Origin: Caproicibacter sp002399225
GTDB lineage: Bacteria; Bacillota; Clostridia; Oscillospirales; Acutalibacteraceae
Assembly (NCBI GenBank): GCA_036756705.1
Contig: DAIOKN010000013.1
Location: 1 to 55,284 of the forward strand
Length of the DNA stretch: 55,284 bases
Direction of reading: 5' to 3'
The notes below the pieces were generated by a model. That model saw nothing but the letters and a program-made list of their open reading frames with translations. It made no database searches and had not been told where the DNA came from. Shown in pieces: positions 8,390-17,138 of this stretch. Position 1 is the stretch's first letter. Each line of letters opens with the position of its first letter. Made by a program: the position numbers and the translations under genes.

Positions 8390-9142
8390 ATGCGAAAACC
8401 TTTGATTGGAATGACAGGCGGCTTTCGGCAGCAGGATGCCCAAAAAACGGAGGGAAGCCAGCGGCTGAACATAAGCAATGCCTATACGGTATCCATCCTC
8501 CGCGCCGGAGGGCTTCCGGTTGTCCTTCCGCTGACAGATGACCGGGAGGCCGTTCGGGAGCTCATCGAGTCGGTCGACGGGCTTCTGGTAACGGGCGGCG
8601 TGGACGTCAATCCGCTGCGGTACGGGGAAGAACCCCTGCCAAAACAGGGCTATATCTGCTCGCTGCGGGACAGCACGGATCTCTGTGCCATCCACAGTGC
8701 GGCCGAGTGCCATCGGCCGATCCTTGGCATTTGCCGCGGCCTTCAGATTATCAATGTGGCATTCGGCGGAACGCTGTATCAGGATCTTTCCTATATGAAT
8801 GGAACGCCGCTGAAGCACTCGCAGGAGTCTGAACCGGAGTGCGCGGGGCATACCGTAACCATCAAGCAGGAAAGCCGCCTCTTTCAGATTCTGGGCGGCA
8901 CGATTCAGACCAACAGCTTTCATCATCAGGCTGCGAAGCGCGTTGCGGAAGACTTTTTAGTCGGAGCAACAACGAAAGACGGAGTGGTCGAAGAGATTGA
9001 AAAAAAATCCGACGGCTTTGTGGTTGGAATTCAGTGGCACCCGGAATTGATGGCTGCCAGCGGAGACCCGGTCATGCAGAAAATTTTTAATCTGTTTGTG
9101 CGCGCCTGCGGTGATTCCCGGCCTGAGAGGCCGGCCGGCTAG
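8390..9142 (+). CDS. gamma-glutamyl hydrolase-type C26 peptidase (PuuD-like)
   Basis: Class I glutamine-amidotransferase-like hydrolase, 250 residues from the ATG at 8390 (GGAGAAAAAAGGAA just upstream; an earlier in-frame start lacks this). The catalytic Cys is in GICRGLQIIN and the His-Glu pair is in GIQWHPE near the C-terminus, as in PuuD (gamma-glutamyl-GABA hydrolase). The family splits gamma-glutamyl amide bonds. As the last gene of the peptide operon it fits removal of gamma-glutamyl groups from imported peptides. Role in polyamine breakdown is less likely because no other puu genes are near. Confidence 0.85.
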   Translation: MRKPLIGMTGGFRQQDAQKTEGSQRLNISNAYTVSILRAGGLPVVLPLTDDREAVRELIESVDGLLVTGGVDVNPLRYGEEPLPKQGYICSLRDSTDLCAIHSAAECHRPILGICRGLQIINVAFGGTLYQDLSYMNGTPLKHSQESEPECAGHTVTIKQESRLFQILGGTIQTNSFHHQAAKRVAEDFLVGATTKDGVVEEIEKKSDGFVVGIQWHPELMAASGDPVMQKIFNLFVRACGDSRPERPAG

Positions 9143-9167
9143 CGTGGGTGCCGGTCATAGCGAAGAA

Positions 9168-9220
9168 GGCCGCAGCGGGCAAAAGCATTTGCTTTTGCCC
9201 GCTGCGGCCCTTTCGTTTCC
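9168..9220. terminator. strong bidirectional terminator
   Basis: A perfect 19-bp stem (9168-9186 with 9191-9209) and a 4-base loop, flanked by CTTTCGTTTCC on the plus side and TTCTTCGC on the minus side. It separates the convergent peptide operon and chemoreceptor gene and can serve both. Confidence 0.9.
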
Positions 9221-9226
9221 GTAAGT

Positions 9227-11203
9227 TCAGTGTTCCGCTTTGAAATCGTTCTTCAGCTTCAGCGACGCGAGGACAGTCTTAAGATTCTGAGCCTGACCGT
9301 TCAACTCTTCGCTGGCTGCGGCACTTTCTTCGCTTGTGGCCGAATTGGTCTGCACTACGGCGGAAACCTGATTGATGCCGGTCGTGATTTGACTGATTGC
9401 CGATGCCTGTTCGTTAGAAGCCTTTGAAATTTCCTGAATCAGGCTGGCGGCCTTTTCTGCCGTGCCGATAACATTATGCAGCGAGTCTGCCGTATCATCC
9501 GCGATTTTTTTGCCTTTTTCAACAGAGCTGATGGAATTTTCAATCAAAGCGGTGGTGCCTTTTGCGGCTTCCGCACTCTTGCCCGCCAAATTGCGGACCT
9601 CGTCGGCAACAACCGCAAATCCTTTTCCGGCCTCACCGGCCCGAGCGGCTTCCACCGCGGCGTTCAGGGAAAGGATATTCGTCTGAAACGCGATATCGTT
9701 GATGGTTTTGATAATCTTGGCAATTTGATTGGACGATTCGCTGATTCCCTGCATGGCGGCTACCATGGCCTGCATTTGTTCATTGCTGTGCATAAGATTC
9801 GCCGAGGAATTCTGCGACAGCTTGCTGGCGTTCTCGGCATTCAGCGCGTTGGAATTGACCTTATCTGATACTTCAGAAATGGTGGCGGACAGTTCTTCGA
9901 TGGAGCTGGCCTGTTCCGTCGCTCCCTGCGCCAGGGACTGTGCCGCACTCGAAACCTGATCCGCTCCGCCGGCAATCTGCTGCGAAGACTGCTGGAATTC
10001 CCCAAAAATGGAATTCAGGTTTGCAATGATGGAATTCAGGGAATCCCGGATTTTAACGAAATCGCCCTTGTAATCCTGCTTCGTTTCGATGGTACAGTTG
10101 CCATGTTCAAGGCTGGTGAGGACGAACGAAATTTCATCAATATCACTGCGCAGCGTACCGATCGTTTCGGCGAAGGAAGCTGACAGCATGCCGATTTCAT
10201 TTTTCGCGTCGATCTGAGGAACTTCGGAATGTAAATCGCCGTCCGCGAGCTTTTCAATTCTTTTCGTCAGGAGAATGATTGGATTTGCGATCGGTTCCGC
10301 AAGCTTGAAGCCGATGAAGAACGACAGAAGAATGAACAAAAGCGCCAGCCCGAGCGAAAACATGATCGAAGTGTAGAAATTGTGCATCATTTCGGATTTC
10401 TTCGCCACAATTCCGATCGCCCAGCCGTCGGTGTCCGGGATTGTTCGGTAGCCGATGGTCTGGGCTGCTCCGTTGAATTTGCAGTCCTGGATACCGGATT
10501 CCCCGCAAATCATATTTTGAATCACCGAGGCCGCGCCGCTGTAGGAACTGTCTTCTTTCGCGCGGCTGATATAATTGATCTGCTTTGTGACGGTATTACG
10601 GTCTTTATTCGCGATGATTTTTCCGTCCTTATCCACGATAAAGCCGTACCCGGATTGGCCGATGGAGATGCCGTCGACCATTTTGCTGAAGGTAGCGCTG
10701 TCCAGCGTGGCGATGATAATACCGTTGTAGCCGCCGTTATTGATTTTAGCGGAAACGATCAGAACGGTCTTTTTAGTTGTGGAACTTACTATAGTTGAAG
10801 AAATGTAAGTCTTTCCAGCCATGGACTGCTTAAAATATTCCCGCTGGGTGACAAAGCCGCCGTCGGTAGCGTGGCCGCCTGCATCGGCGACCGCAAGAGT
10901 TGCAAAACCATACTGCTTTGCCAGCTTGGCCAGAATCGCATTTCTTTGCGCCAGAGATTTGCTCGAATCGGTAATGGAAGTATTCTGAGCGATGGATTCG
11001 ATTTTAATTTTAAAGACTTGAATGGCGTTCTGTACGGTTTGGGAGTAAGCAACGGCATTTTCGTTAAGCCGAACGTCCATATTGTCAATGGAGTCGCGGT
11101 ATAGGATAACCGAGTTTGCCACGCCGCATAGGACGGTAATGGAAACAGCCAGCCCGATCATTCCTCTTAACAGTTGCTTTTTGATGGACCCTTTGACTTT
11201 CAT
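9227..11203 (-). CDS. methyl-accepting chemotaxis protein
   Basis: Transmembrane chemoreceptor, 658 residues. First membrane helix about residues 13-33, then a long extracellular sensor of double-Cache type up to about 280, a second helix (FSLGLALLFILLSFFIGF), a HAMP segment and a long coiled-coil signalling domain. The conserved hairpin tip that contacts CheA/CheW is EVRNLAGKSAEAAKGT. The Ser/Ala/Glu/Gln-rich helices on both sides provide methylation sites. No other chemotaxis genes are in the window, so it is an orphan receptor. Cache sensors often bind amino acids or organic acids; the ligand here is unknown. The start at 11203 has GGAAAGGATT upstream. Confidence 0.93.
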   Translation of the reverse strand: MKVKGSIKKQLLRGMIGLAVSITVLCGVANSVILYRDSIDNMDVRLNENAVAYSQTVQNAIQVFKIKIESIAQNTSITDSSKSLAQRNAILAKLAKQYGFATLAVADAGGHATDGGFVTQREYFKQSMAGKTYISSTIVSSTTKKTVLIVSAKINNGGYNGIIIATLDSATFSKMVDGISIGQSGYGFIVDKDGKIIANKDRNTVTKQINYISRAKEDSSYSGAASVIQNMICGESGIQDCKFNGAAQTIGYRTIPDTDGWAIGIVAKKSEMMHNFYTSIMFSLGLALLFILLSFFIGFKLAEPIANPIILLTKRIEKLADGDLHSEVPQIDAKNEIGMLSASFAETIGTLRSDIDEISFVLTSLEHGNCTIETKQDYKGDFVKIRDSLNSIIANLNSIFGEFQQSSQQIAGGADQVSSAAQSLAQGATEQASSIEELSATISEVSDKVNSNALNAENASKLSQNSSANLMHSNEQMQAMVAAMQGISESSNQIAKIIKTINDIAFQTNILSLNAAVEAARAGEAGKGFAVVADEVRNLAGKSAEAAKGTTALIENSISSVEKGKKIADDTADSLHNVIGTAEKAASLIQEISKASNEQASAISQITTGINQVSAVVQTNSATSEESAAASEELNGQAQNLKTVLASLKLKNDFKAEH

Positions 11204-11262
11204 GTTGTCAATCCTTTCCAGTTCAGGACTCAGATACTATCGCGATGGTATGTTATAACTAT

Positions 11263-11290
11263 ATATCGGTCCTGTTGATATCGAATTTTA
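11263..11290 (-). promoter_or_regulatory. possible flagellar sigma (sigma-28/SigD) promoter
   Basis: On the minus strand TAAA is followed after 16 bases by ACCGATAT, close to the sigma-28 consensus TAAA-N15-GCCGATAA, about 60 bases before the chemoreceptor start. Chemoreceptors are commonly in this regulon. The spacer is one base long, so this is a moderate call. I see nothing else in the gap 11291-11484. Confidence 0.45.
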
Positions 11291-11484
11291 TCGAATTCTG
11301 TCGATATCTATGCTTCCTATTAATTATAAATAAACCATATAATTGCCCTATAGATCAGGCCCGATGTTTCCGCTCTTAAGGTTTTATATTCGAAGTTTGT
11401 CGAATGATCTGGCAGATGAAAGCCGTCATTCATTCAGGCAGGAGGAGAAAAAAGACACGGGTCATCCCGCCCGCAACGCAAAAG

Positions 11485-11530
11485 AACAGCCGCGCCAGGC
11501 ATCCTGTCTAGAATGCCCGGCGCGGCTGTT
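11485..11530. terminator. bidirectional hairpin terminator
   Basis: AACAGCCGCGCC and GGCGCGGCTGTT form the base, GGCAT/ATGCC the upper stem. A TTTTG tract follows on the plus strand and CTTTTG on the minus strand. It ends the small acetyltransferase gene. Confidence 0.8.
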
Positions 11531-11549
11531 TTGTGAACAGTGCGGCTGT

Positions 11550-11831
11550 TTATGGATGAGAGGAATATATGTCCGCATACTCAGGATGCTTGGAAAACCA
11601 GTCTATGGCGTAAGAACAGGTCGGGTATGCTTTTATTTGCTTTTTCCTCATCGTCTGCGCAACCGCCAAAAGAAGCCTGCCTGCGATTCCCTGCCCGCGC
11701 AGGGAATCGTCGACAAAGGTATGATTGATATTGACAATGTCTTTTGAGATGGCGGGAAATGTTACTTCCGCAATTGTTTTTCCAGCTTTGTCTGTCATAA
11801 AAATCCGATGTTCCGAATAGTTTAATTCCAT
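11550..11831 (-). CDS. small GNAT-type N-acetyltransferase
   Basis: 93-residue protein of the short GNAT group (YjdJ/GTL3B-like). It contains the acetyl-CoA binding pattern VDDSLRGQGIAGRLL (the family R/QxxGxG/A loop) and a C-terminal TCSYAIDWFSKHPEY pattern typical of these mini-acetyltransferases. The substrate is not known for the group. It is a single-gene unit: GAGGGCTAAG serves as ribosome site and a hairpin terminator follows. Confidence 0.82.
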   Translation of the reverse strand: MELNYSEHRIFMTDKAGKTIAEVTFPAISKDIVNINHTFVDDSLRGQGIAGRLLLAVAQTMRKKQIKAYPTCSYAIDWFSKHPEYADIYSSHP

Positions 11832-12158
11832 ACTTAGCCCTCCATCCGCTTTGCCGGCTCAAATTTCTGTCAGCGGCAAGTTATACTTTGCTGTTTGCTT
11901 CCCGTCCCGGAATGAAAACTCCGCCCGTGTGTCCTTTTGGATTCGCGTGGCGGCAAAACTACCTGAGGCTTGACCTGAATCAATGTTAAAAAACATTATA
12001 AGATCAATCTGTTAAAAAGTCAACGAAGTCACTTGAAGAGAAACAGACCGCGTTCCCCAATAGATCTCCGGCGGGCGAGGGACGGGAAGCAATATTTTAC
12101 AGACGAAGGTCTTCGTGCTATCATGGAGATACCGTGAAAAAATGAGGTGTTGCATATC
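11832..12158. other. divergent intergenic region
   Basis: Gap between the acetyltransferase (-) and SGNH hydrolase (+). It contains the short dyad AATGTT/AACATT near 11981-11996 and a weak plus-strand -35-like TTGACC at 11970-11975. No gene, RNA or strong promoter is evident. Confidence 0.3.
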
Positions 12159-12809
12159 ATGAAAACAATCTTGTGCTATGGCGATTCCAACACATGGGGC
12201 TTTGACTATGAAACGCAGGGAAGGTTCCCTTATGAAGTGCGTTGGCCCAATGTGATGCAGAAAATTCTGGGCGGCGGTTTCCATGTGATTGAGGAAGGCT
12301 TAGCGGGCCGCACGACAGTATTGGACGACCCGGACGACGAGTCGCCGGAAGCAAAAAACGGACTGAAATATCTGAACCCTTGTATACGCTCTCATTTCCC
12401 GCTGGATTTGATTCTCTTTATGCTTGGTACAAATGATCTGAAAATGAAATTCTTTACTTCTGCGCGCATGGTTGCGAAGAATGCTGAACGACTGATTGAA
12501 AAGTCCAGAGAGGAACTCTGCAGGTGGCAGGGCTATAAACCACAGATTTTACTGATTGCACCGGCCGTTATTGGGGATACCATTGAGAAATCAATGTTTG
12601 GGCCGATGTTCTGCGGGAACCGTTCTATTCTGGCTTCTATGGAACTGACGGATGAGTTGTGTAAAACAGCAGAGCGGCTTTCGTGCCACTTTTTGAATGC
12701 GGCGCAAATTGTAAAACCAAACGACGTGGACGCCATTCATCTGACCCGCGAGGGGCATCGGCAGTTGGGGAAAGCAACTGCCCGCAAAGTACAGGAAATT
12801 TTCGCGTAA
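12159..12809 (+). CDS. SGNH/GDSL-family hydrolase
   Basis: 216-residue esterase/acyl hydrolase from the ATG at 12159, nine bases after GAGGTG; the upstream in-frame GTG overlaps that ribosome site. Block I is YGDSNTWG with the catalytic Ser, block II contains GRTT, block III is LGTNDL, and the Asp-His pair is in DAIHLTREGH. No signal peptide, so it is cytoplasmic. Proteins with this pattern include TesA/arylesterase-like and acetylhydrolase enzymes; the substrate cannot be told. It stands alone, followed by a terminator. Confidence 0.85.
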   Translation: MKTILCYGDSNTWGFDYETQGRFPYEVRWPNVMQKILGGGFHVIEEGLAGRTTVLDDPDDESPEAKNGLKYLNPCIRSHFPLDLILFMLGTNDLKMKFFTSARMVAKNAERLIEKSREELCRWQGYKPQILLIAPAVIGDTIEKSMFGPMFCGNRSILASMELTDELCKTAERLSCHFLNAAQIVKPNDVDAIHLTREGHRQLGKATARKVQEIFA

Positions 12810-12832
12810 CGTCCGGCCTGTTCTCAAAAAGA

Positions 12833-12876
12833 ATCCGGAGTGCTCCTTTTGCGGGGCGCTCCGGATTTTAGTTTTA
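12833..12876. terminator. bidirectional terminator
   Basis: A 14-bp stem with two GT pairs (12833-12846 with 12853-12866), followed by TTTAGTTTT on the plus strand and TCTTTTT on the minus strand. It separates the convergent SGNH and PatB-type genes. Confidence 0.85.
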
Positions 12877-12907
12877 ACGGCGGATTTTATTTTGCTGCGA
12901 CGATTTC

Positions 12908-14119
12908 TTACGCATGAAAGACGTATTGATCAAGACGTGACATAGCTTCTTTCACTCTGCTCAGAGGAAGCGCCAGGTTCATACGGATCCCATACGGCAC
13001 GTGGAACATTTTCCCGTCCTGCCAGGCAACACCGACGTCCCAGCCTGCCTTTTCCAGTTCTTCGATTGCTTTGCCATGCTTTTTGCACCACTGTGTGCAG
13101 TCGAGAAGAAGCATATAAGTTCCCTCGGGCTTAGACAAGCTTACACCGTCAAAATGCTTTGTAATATAATCGTAGGCATAATTGACGTTGCCGCTCAGAA
13201 CCTCGCGGAGCTCATCCACCCATTCGTAGCCTTCCGGCTGATAAGCCCCAATCAGCGCATGCATACTTAAGACGTTCATGTCATTATAATGGGCTTTGCT
13301 GCTCTGCGCACAGACCCGATCGCGAAGATAGGAATTATAAATAATGTGATAAGAACCGATCAGACCGGCCAGATTAAATGTTTTGCTGGGTGCGTAAAGT
13401 GCGACCGTCCGGTTGCGGGCGTCCTCACTGACAGACTGAGTGGGGGTATGTTTGTGCCCGTTCAGAATCAAATCGGACCAGATTTCATCAGAAATGACAA
13501 CACAATGGTTGGCCCTGTAAACTTCCATGGCTTTTTCGATTTCCCATTTCTCCCATACACGGCCGCAGGGATTGTGCGGATTACAGAAAATCGCCAAATG
13601 GATCTTGTTGTCTTTCAGCTTTTGATCCATATCTTTATAATCCATACGCCAGATTCCGTCTTTATCCTGCTTCAAGGGGCTGTGGATGATCTTTCGGCCG
13701 ATATTTTCCACGCTCATGGTAAAACCGATGTAGGTGGGAGAATGGATCAGAACCGCGTCTCCCGGAGCGGAAAACGCACACACGGTGGAAGCCACTCCGC
13801 CTAAAACGCCGTTTTCGTATCCGATGCATTCTTTTGTCAGGCCGGTAACGCCGTTGCGGGTCTCATGCCATTTGATAATGGACTGAAAGTACTCTTCGGT
13901 CGGCTGGAAATATCCGAACGCCGGGTGCTGCGCGCGTTTGATGATTTCTTCCGGAATGGTGGGAACCGTTGGGAAATTCATATCGGCGACCCACATGGGG
14001 ATCACGTCGAATCCCTCTTTCGGCGGATCGGGTGCAAAGCCGGGATTGCGCCCCAGACCGTCGACCGCCATGGCATCTTTGCCGTGACGATCCATAATCG
14101 AAGTGAAATCGTATTTCAT
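12908..14119 (-). CDS. PatB/MalY-type PLP C-S lyase / aminotransferase
   Basis: Fold-type I pyridoxal-phosphate enzyme of 403 residues. The cofactor Lys is Lys246 in YAPSKTFNLAGL; Asn180 in CNPHNPCG and Asp211 in ISDEIWSD are the expected cofactor contacts. The N-terminal PMWVADMNFPT is typical of the PatB/MalY cystathionine beta-lyase group. Such enzymes cleave the C-S bond of cystathionine, cystine or related substrates to thiol, ammonia and pyruvate through a 2-aminoacrylate intermediate. It is the last gene of a permease-RidA-PatB operon, and RidA removes exactly that intermediate, which supports a lyase role over transamination. Confidence 0.87.
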   Translation of the reverse strand: MKYDFTSIMDRHGKDAMAVDGLGRNPGFAPDPPKEGFDVIPMWVADMNFPTVPTIPEEIIKRAQHPAFGYFQPTEEYFQSIIKWHETRNGVTGLTKECIGYENGVLGGVASTVCAFSAPGDAVLIHSPTYIGFTMSVENIGRKIIHSPLKQDKDGIWRMDYKDMDQKLKDNKIHLAIFCNPHNPCGRVWEKWEIEKAMEVYRANHCVVISDEIWSDLILNGHKHTPTQSVSEDARNRTVALYAPSKTFNLAGLIGSYHIIYNSYLRDRVCAQSSKAHYNDMNVLSMHALIGAYQPEGYEWVDELREVLSGNVNYAYDYITKHFDGVSLSKPEGTYMLLLDCTQWCKKHGKAIEELEKAGWDVGVAWQDGKMFHVPYGIRMNLALPLSRVKEAMSRLDQYVFHA

Positions 14120-14190
14120 AAAAATTCATCCTCCTTAGAAAATTTTATACTGCATTTGAGAGAATGGGTCCTTTAGGCGGAAGATTATTC

Positions 14191-14595
14191 TCATTTTTCC
14201 GGAACGACGTATCCCCGGTTGGAAACCGCTTCAATTTCCACTTTTGCGTTCATCGGCAGCGCCGCAACCTGAAAGCAGACGCGGGCGGGCGGATCGTCTT
14301 GAAAATATTTTGCGTAGACCGTATTCATCGCGTTGAAATCCTTGATATCCGAAAGTAAGACCGTTGTCTTTAAGACATTGCAATAATCAATCTTCAATTC
14401 TTTCAGAATTTCCCCCAGATTTTTCAAGCATTGATCTGTTTGTTCCGCGATGCCGCCATCGGCGATTTTTCCCGTTTCCGGGCAAATCGGCAGCTGGCCG
14501 GAGATGAATTGAACGGCGTTCATGCATACTGCCTGGGAATACGGCCCGACCGCAGCCGGGGCTCCGTTCGTATGAGCAATTGTTTTTGTTTTCAT
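14191..14595 (-). CDS. RidA family enamine/imine deaminase
   Basis: 134-residue Rid-family protein (YjgF/YER057c/UK114). Signature GPYSQAV near the start, ISGQLP, and PPARVCFQVAALPMNAKVEIE at the C-terminus, with Arg105 and the following Glu as the residues that bind and hydrolyse 2-aminoacrylate. It sits between the permease and the PatB-type lyase on the same strand. It should clear the reactive enamine released by PLP lyases. The start has AAAGGAGAACC upstream. Confidence 0.92.
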   Translation of the reverse strand: MKTKTIAHTNGAPAAVGPYSQAVCMNAVQFISGQLPICPETGKIADGGIAEQTDQCLKNLGEILKELKIDYCNVLKTTVLLSDIKDFNAMNTVYAKYFQDDPPARVCFQVAALPMNAKVEIEAVSNRGYVVPEK

Positions 14596-14613
14596 TTTTG
14601 GTTCTCCTTTTCT

Positions 14614-15970
14614 TTAGTCTTTTTCATAGCTAATTTCCATATGGACTTTCTTTCCCTTGGCCCTGCAAGTCGAATAAATAAAGGCCAAAACGACAAGGAT
14701 CACATTTCCAATGATCAGCGATGCGGACAGTTGAATCGCGTTAAGATATACATTAAAGACGGCTGCCGCGGTGCTGGAGGCAACGACAAATTTCATCATG
14801 CCGCCGTTCAATTTGAACTTTGAATTTTCCCATTCTTCCTTGACGAGGGAGGGCAGTTTCCATAGAAAAGCATTGATCAACACATAGATTAAATTCGTTG
14901 CAATCAGGCTGAGATTACCTAAAATGCTGATATCCAGCCCGGGGGCGATACTAATTAGAGCGATGCCATAAAGAATGCTAATTAAAACGACGGGCGTTTT
15001 AAATTTTGGATGCAGCCACGCCAGCTTTTCGGGAAGCCATCCGTCGTCACAGGCCTGCATGATCGGCTTGGTTGCCCATGCATATTGCGCGTTGATGGTG
15101 GAAATCAGGGCAAACATCGCACCACAAACCATGAAAAATGCATAAACGCCCTTTGGCAGGACATGCTCTGCGACAATATTCAATGGCTTGCCGGCAACTT
15201 TTGCGACCGGAAACACTCCGGCTGCTACGATTGCGACCAGACCGTACAGAACAGCGACCAAAAGAGTGGAGCTGATAATGGCCTTCGGGATATCTTTGGT
15301 TGGATTTTTTGCCTCTGCACTGAGGTTCACAATTACAAAAGCTCCTCCGACGGCAAAAGTCAAAAGCCCTGACGCCTTAAAAAGCCCAAGCGTACCGTTG
15401 AGATAGAAATCATCCTGGAAATAATCCGGACTAACTTTGCCCAATCCGAAAGCGGCAAACAAGCCCAGGGCGACACATAAAAGGATAACGATCAGATTTT
15501 GAAATTTTGCCATCTTGTCGACACCCAAAAGGTTCAGGACAAAGAAGACGGTAAGGACTGCAATTGCCACAACTTTGGTAGTTCCCACTCCAAAAAACGG
15601 TATGAAATAATTCGCGAAAGAGATACCATACATTGCCATGGAAATGTTGGATGCAATAAACAAAATTACAAAGACACCTGCCATCTTTTTACCGGCAAGC
15701 AACCCTACCATGGTGTACTGTCCGCCACGCAGCCGGACAGTACCGGAAATGACCACCATCGGGATAATGGACAGCACCGTGAGAATAAGCCGCGATGAGA
15801 AAAGCGATCGGTACGGAACGTCCGGTCATTGCAATTGCCGCTCCCACCAAGGTCATGATTCCGGCACCGATGATCTGACCCACTGCCGTGCTGAATAAAT
15901 CCCAAAATCCCAAGACTTTCTTTAGTTGCTTTGTTGAATTGCCTCTTTCCTCCATTTGCTTAACCTCCAA
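14614..15970 (-). pseudogene. APC amino-acid permease, frameshifted near residue 60
   Basis: Two overlapping minus-strand reading frames together encode one APC-superfamily transporter of about 452 residues. The first (from 15970) reads to the second half of the first membrane helices (GQIIGAGIMTLVGAAIAMTGRSVPIAFLIAA) and then loses sense. The other frame takes over with LILTVLSIIPMVVISGTVRLRGG and continues to 14614 with ten or so further helices. One extra base near 15790-15793 (a GCGGC context) explains the switch. Either the gene is newly broken or the base is a sequencing error. It is the first gene of the MarR-controlled operon with RidA and PatB, so an amino acid such as cystine, cystathionine or serine is a plausible substrate. 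Confidence 0.85.
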
Positions 15971-16003
15971 CCCAATAGCATCTAAACAGTTTACGTATTA
16001 TAT

Positions 16004-16056
16004 AGTTAAGCCGCTTAACTGTATAACAGTATATTTACACTCAACCGATTTGTCAA
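16004..16056 (-). promoter_or_regulatory. promoter with MarR-type operator for the permease-RidA-PatB operon
   Basis: On the minus strand TTGACA (16056-16051), a 17-base spacer and TATACT (16033-16028) form a strong sigma-A promoter about 60 bases before the permease. Directly at or after the predicted start site is a dyad, AGTTAAG-CCG-CTTAACT (16004-16020), extended outward by TATA/TATA with one mismatch. This position would let the adjacent MarR protein block transcription. Confidence 0.75.
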
Positions 16057-16126
16057 TAGGAAGGAAACTCTTTTTCAGCAATTTGTTGACTTATACAAGG
16101 AACACCCCATGCCTTTTGTACAACTT

Positions 16127-16636
16127 TCATTTCTTTTTGGAAAGTCCCTGCCGTATGGAAAGATCTTTGCTGTCTTCGACATCCATGCGGAATCCTTCGT
16201 TCAGCCGCTGCTGAATCTTCATATAGGTGCGGAACTCGTCCTCGGTAAAACCGTCCAAAAGCTTAAAAGTCCTTTTATAGCAGCCATCTTCAAACTTTTT
16301 ATGGCGTTTATAGATTTCCTTGCCGGCGTCGGTCAGGTAAAGATTATAAATCCGGTTGTTCAGTTCGTTCCTGACCTGCCTGACCCATCCTTTTGCCTTC
16401 AGCTTTTTGATCAGCTGTGAACAAGCGCTGATCGTCTTTTTGAGCTTGTCCGCACATTCCGCCGCGGAAATGCCGGGGAAATGGCCCACAAGCGTAATGA
16501 TCTCCGTTTCGGCCTGATATAGAATGACGCCGTTATAATTATGAAGCTGCGCGTCATATTCGACAATCAGCCCATAAGCGGCGTCCAATTCATCAATCAT
16601 ATCGCAAAACAGGGAATATCTCCGGCTGCTCGCCAT
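16127..16636 (-). CDS. MarR family transcriptional regulator
   Basis: 169-residue winged-helix protein. The recognition region AAECADKLKKTISACSQLIKKLKAKGWVRQVRN (read in two parts) and wing LNNRIYNLYLTDAGKEIYKR are typical of MarR. It lies just upstream of the permease-RidA-PatB operon on the same strand, with the palindrome at 16004-16020 in between. It is therefore a likely repressor responding to an imported amino-acid-like compound. Its own -10 is probably TATAAT at 16730-16725 with an extended TG, and AGGAGGAATT is the ribosome site. Confidence 0.88.
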   Translation of the reverse strand: MASSRRYSLFCDMIDELDAAYGLIVEYDAQLHNYNGVILYQAETEIITLVGHFPGISAAECADKLKKTISACSQLIKKLKAKGWVRQVRNELNNRIYNLYLTDAGKEIYKRHKKFEDGCYKRTFKLLDGFTEDEFRTYMKIQQRLNEGFRMDVEDSKDLSIRQGLSKKK

Positions 16637-16833
16637 GTAAAATTCCTCCTAAATTCGTCGCATTGTCACGAAAGCGCCGGGAATCCCTCGCAGGAACCCG
16701 GGATCATCCTTTTCTTTTATTTTTATTATACCATTCTTAAAAAAATTTCACAGCCTGAAAATCTCCTCCTTGAAAAACAACTGTAGCACTTTCAGGAAAA
16801 GAACCATATATTAAGCCTAGTGAAACAAATTCA

Positions 16834-16874
16834 AGGGCCTCTACCAATCCGTCACACGGATGAGGTGATTCCCT
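16834..16874 (+). promoter_or_regulatory. structured hairpin in the feoA leader
   Basis: Three stacked stems nest into one hairpin: AGGG/CCCT (16834-16837, 16871-16874), CCTC/GAGG (16838-16841, 16862-16865) and ATCCGT/ACGGAT (16847-16852, 16856-16861). The asymmetric bulges are TACCA and TGATT. It ends nine bases before the GGAGG of feoA. It could control translation, but I cannot assign it to a riboswitch class. A TATATT -10-like element lies at 16807-16812 without a good -35. Confidence 0.4.
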
Positions 16875-16896
16875 GTCATTTTAGGAGGATATCACG

Positions 16897-17133
16897 ATGA
16901 GTCAGAAAGGAATTCCGCTGGACCAGATCCCAATGGGGACCAAGGCCAGCGTGCTCTCTTTAAATGCAAACGGCCAGGCAAGAAGAAGGATGCTGGATCT
17001 CGGGGTCGTCGGAGGAACGGAAATCGAACCTCTGTACAAAAGTCCCTCGGGCAATCCGGTTGCCTACCGCATCCGCGGTGCCGTCATTGCGCTGCGCTCC
17101 GATGTTTCGGATAAAATATTAGTCACTGCATGA
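16897..17133 (+). CDS. feoA: ferrous iron transport protein A
   Basis: 78-residue SH3-like protein with the FeoA pattern: MGTKASVLSLNANGQARRRMLDLGVVGGTEIEPLYKSP in two parts, then AYRIRGAVIALRSDVSDKILV. FeoA is a small cytoplasmic partner thought to assist the FeoB ferrous-iron channel. The strong TTTTAGGAGGATATC ribosome site fixes the start. feoB follows after a 109-base gap that contains a terminator-like hairpin. Confidence 0.93.
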   Translation: MSQKGIPLDQIPMGTKASVLSLNANGQARRRMLDLGVVGGTEIEPLYKSPSGNPVAYRIRGAVIALRSDVSDKILVTA

Positions 17134-17138
17134 ATCGA

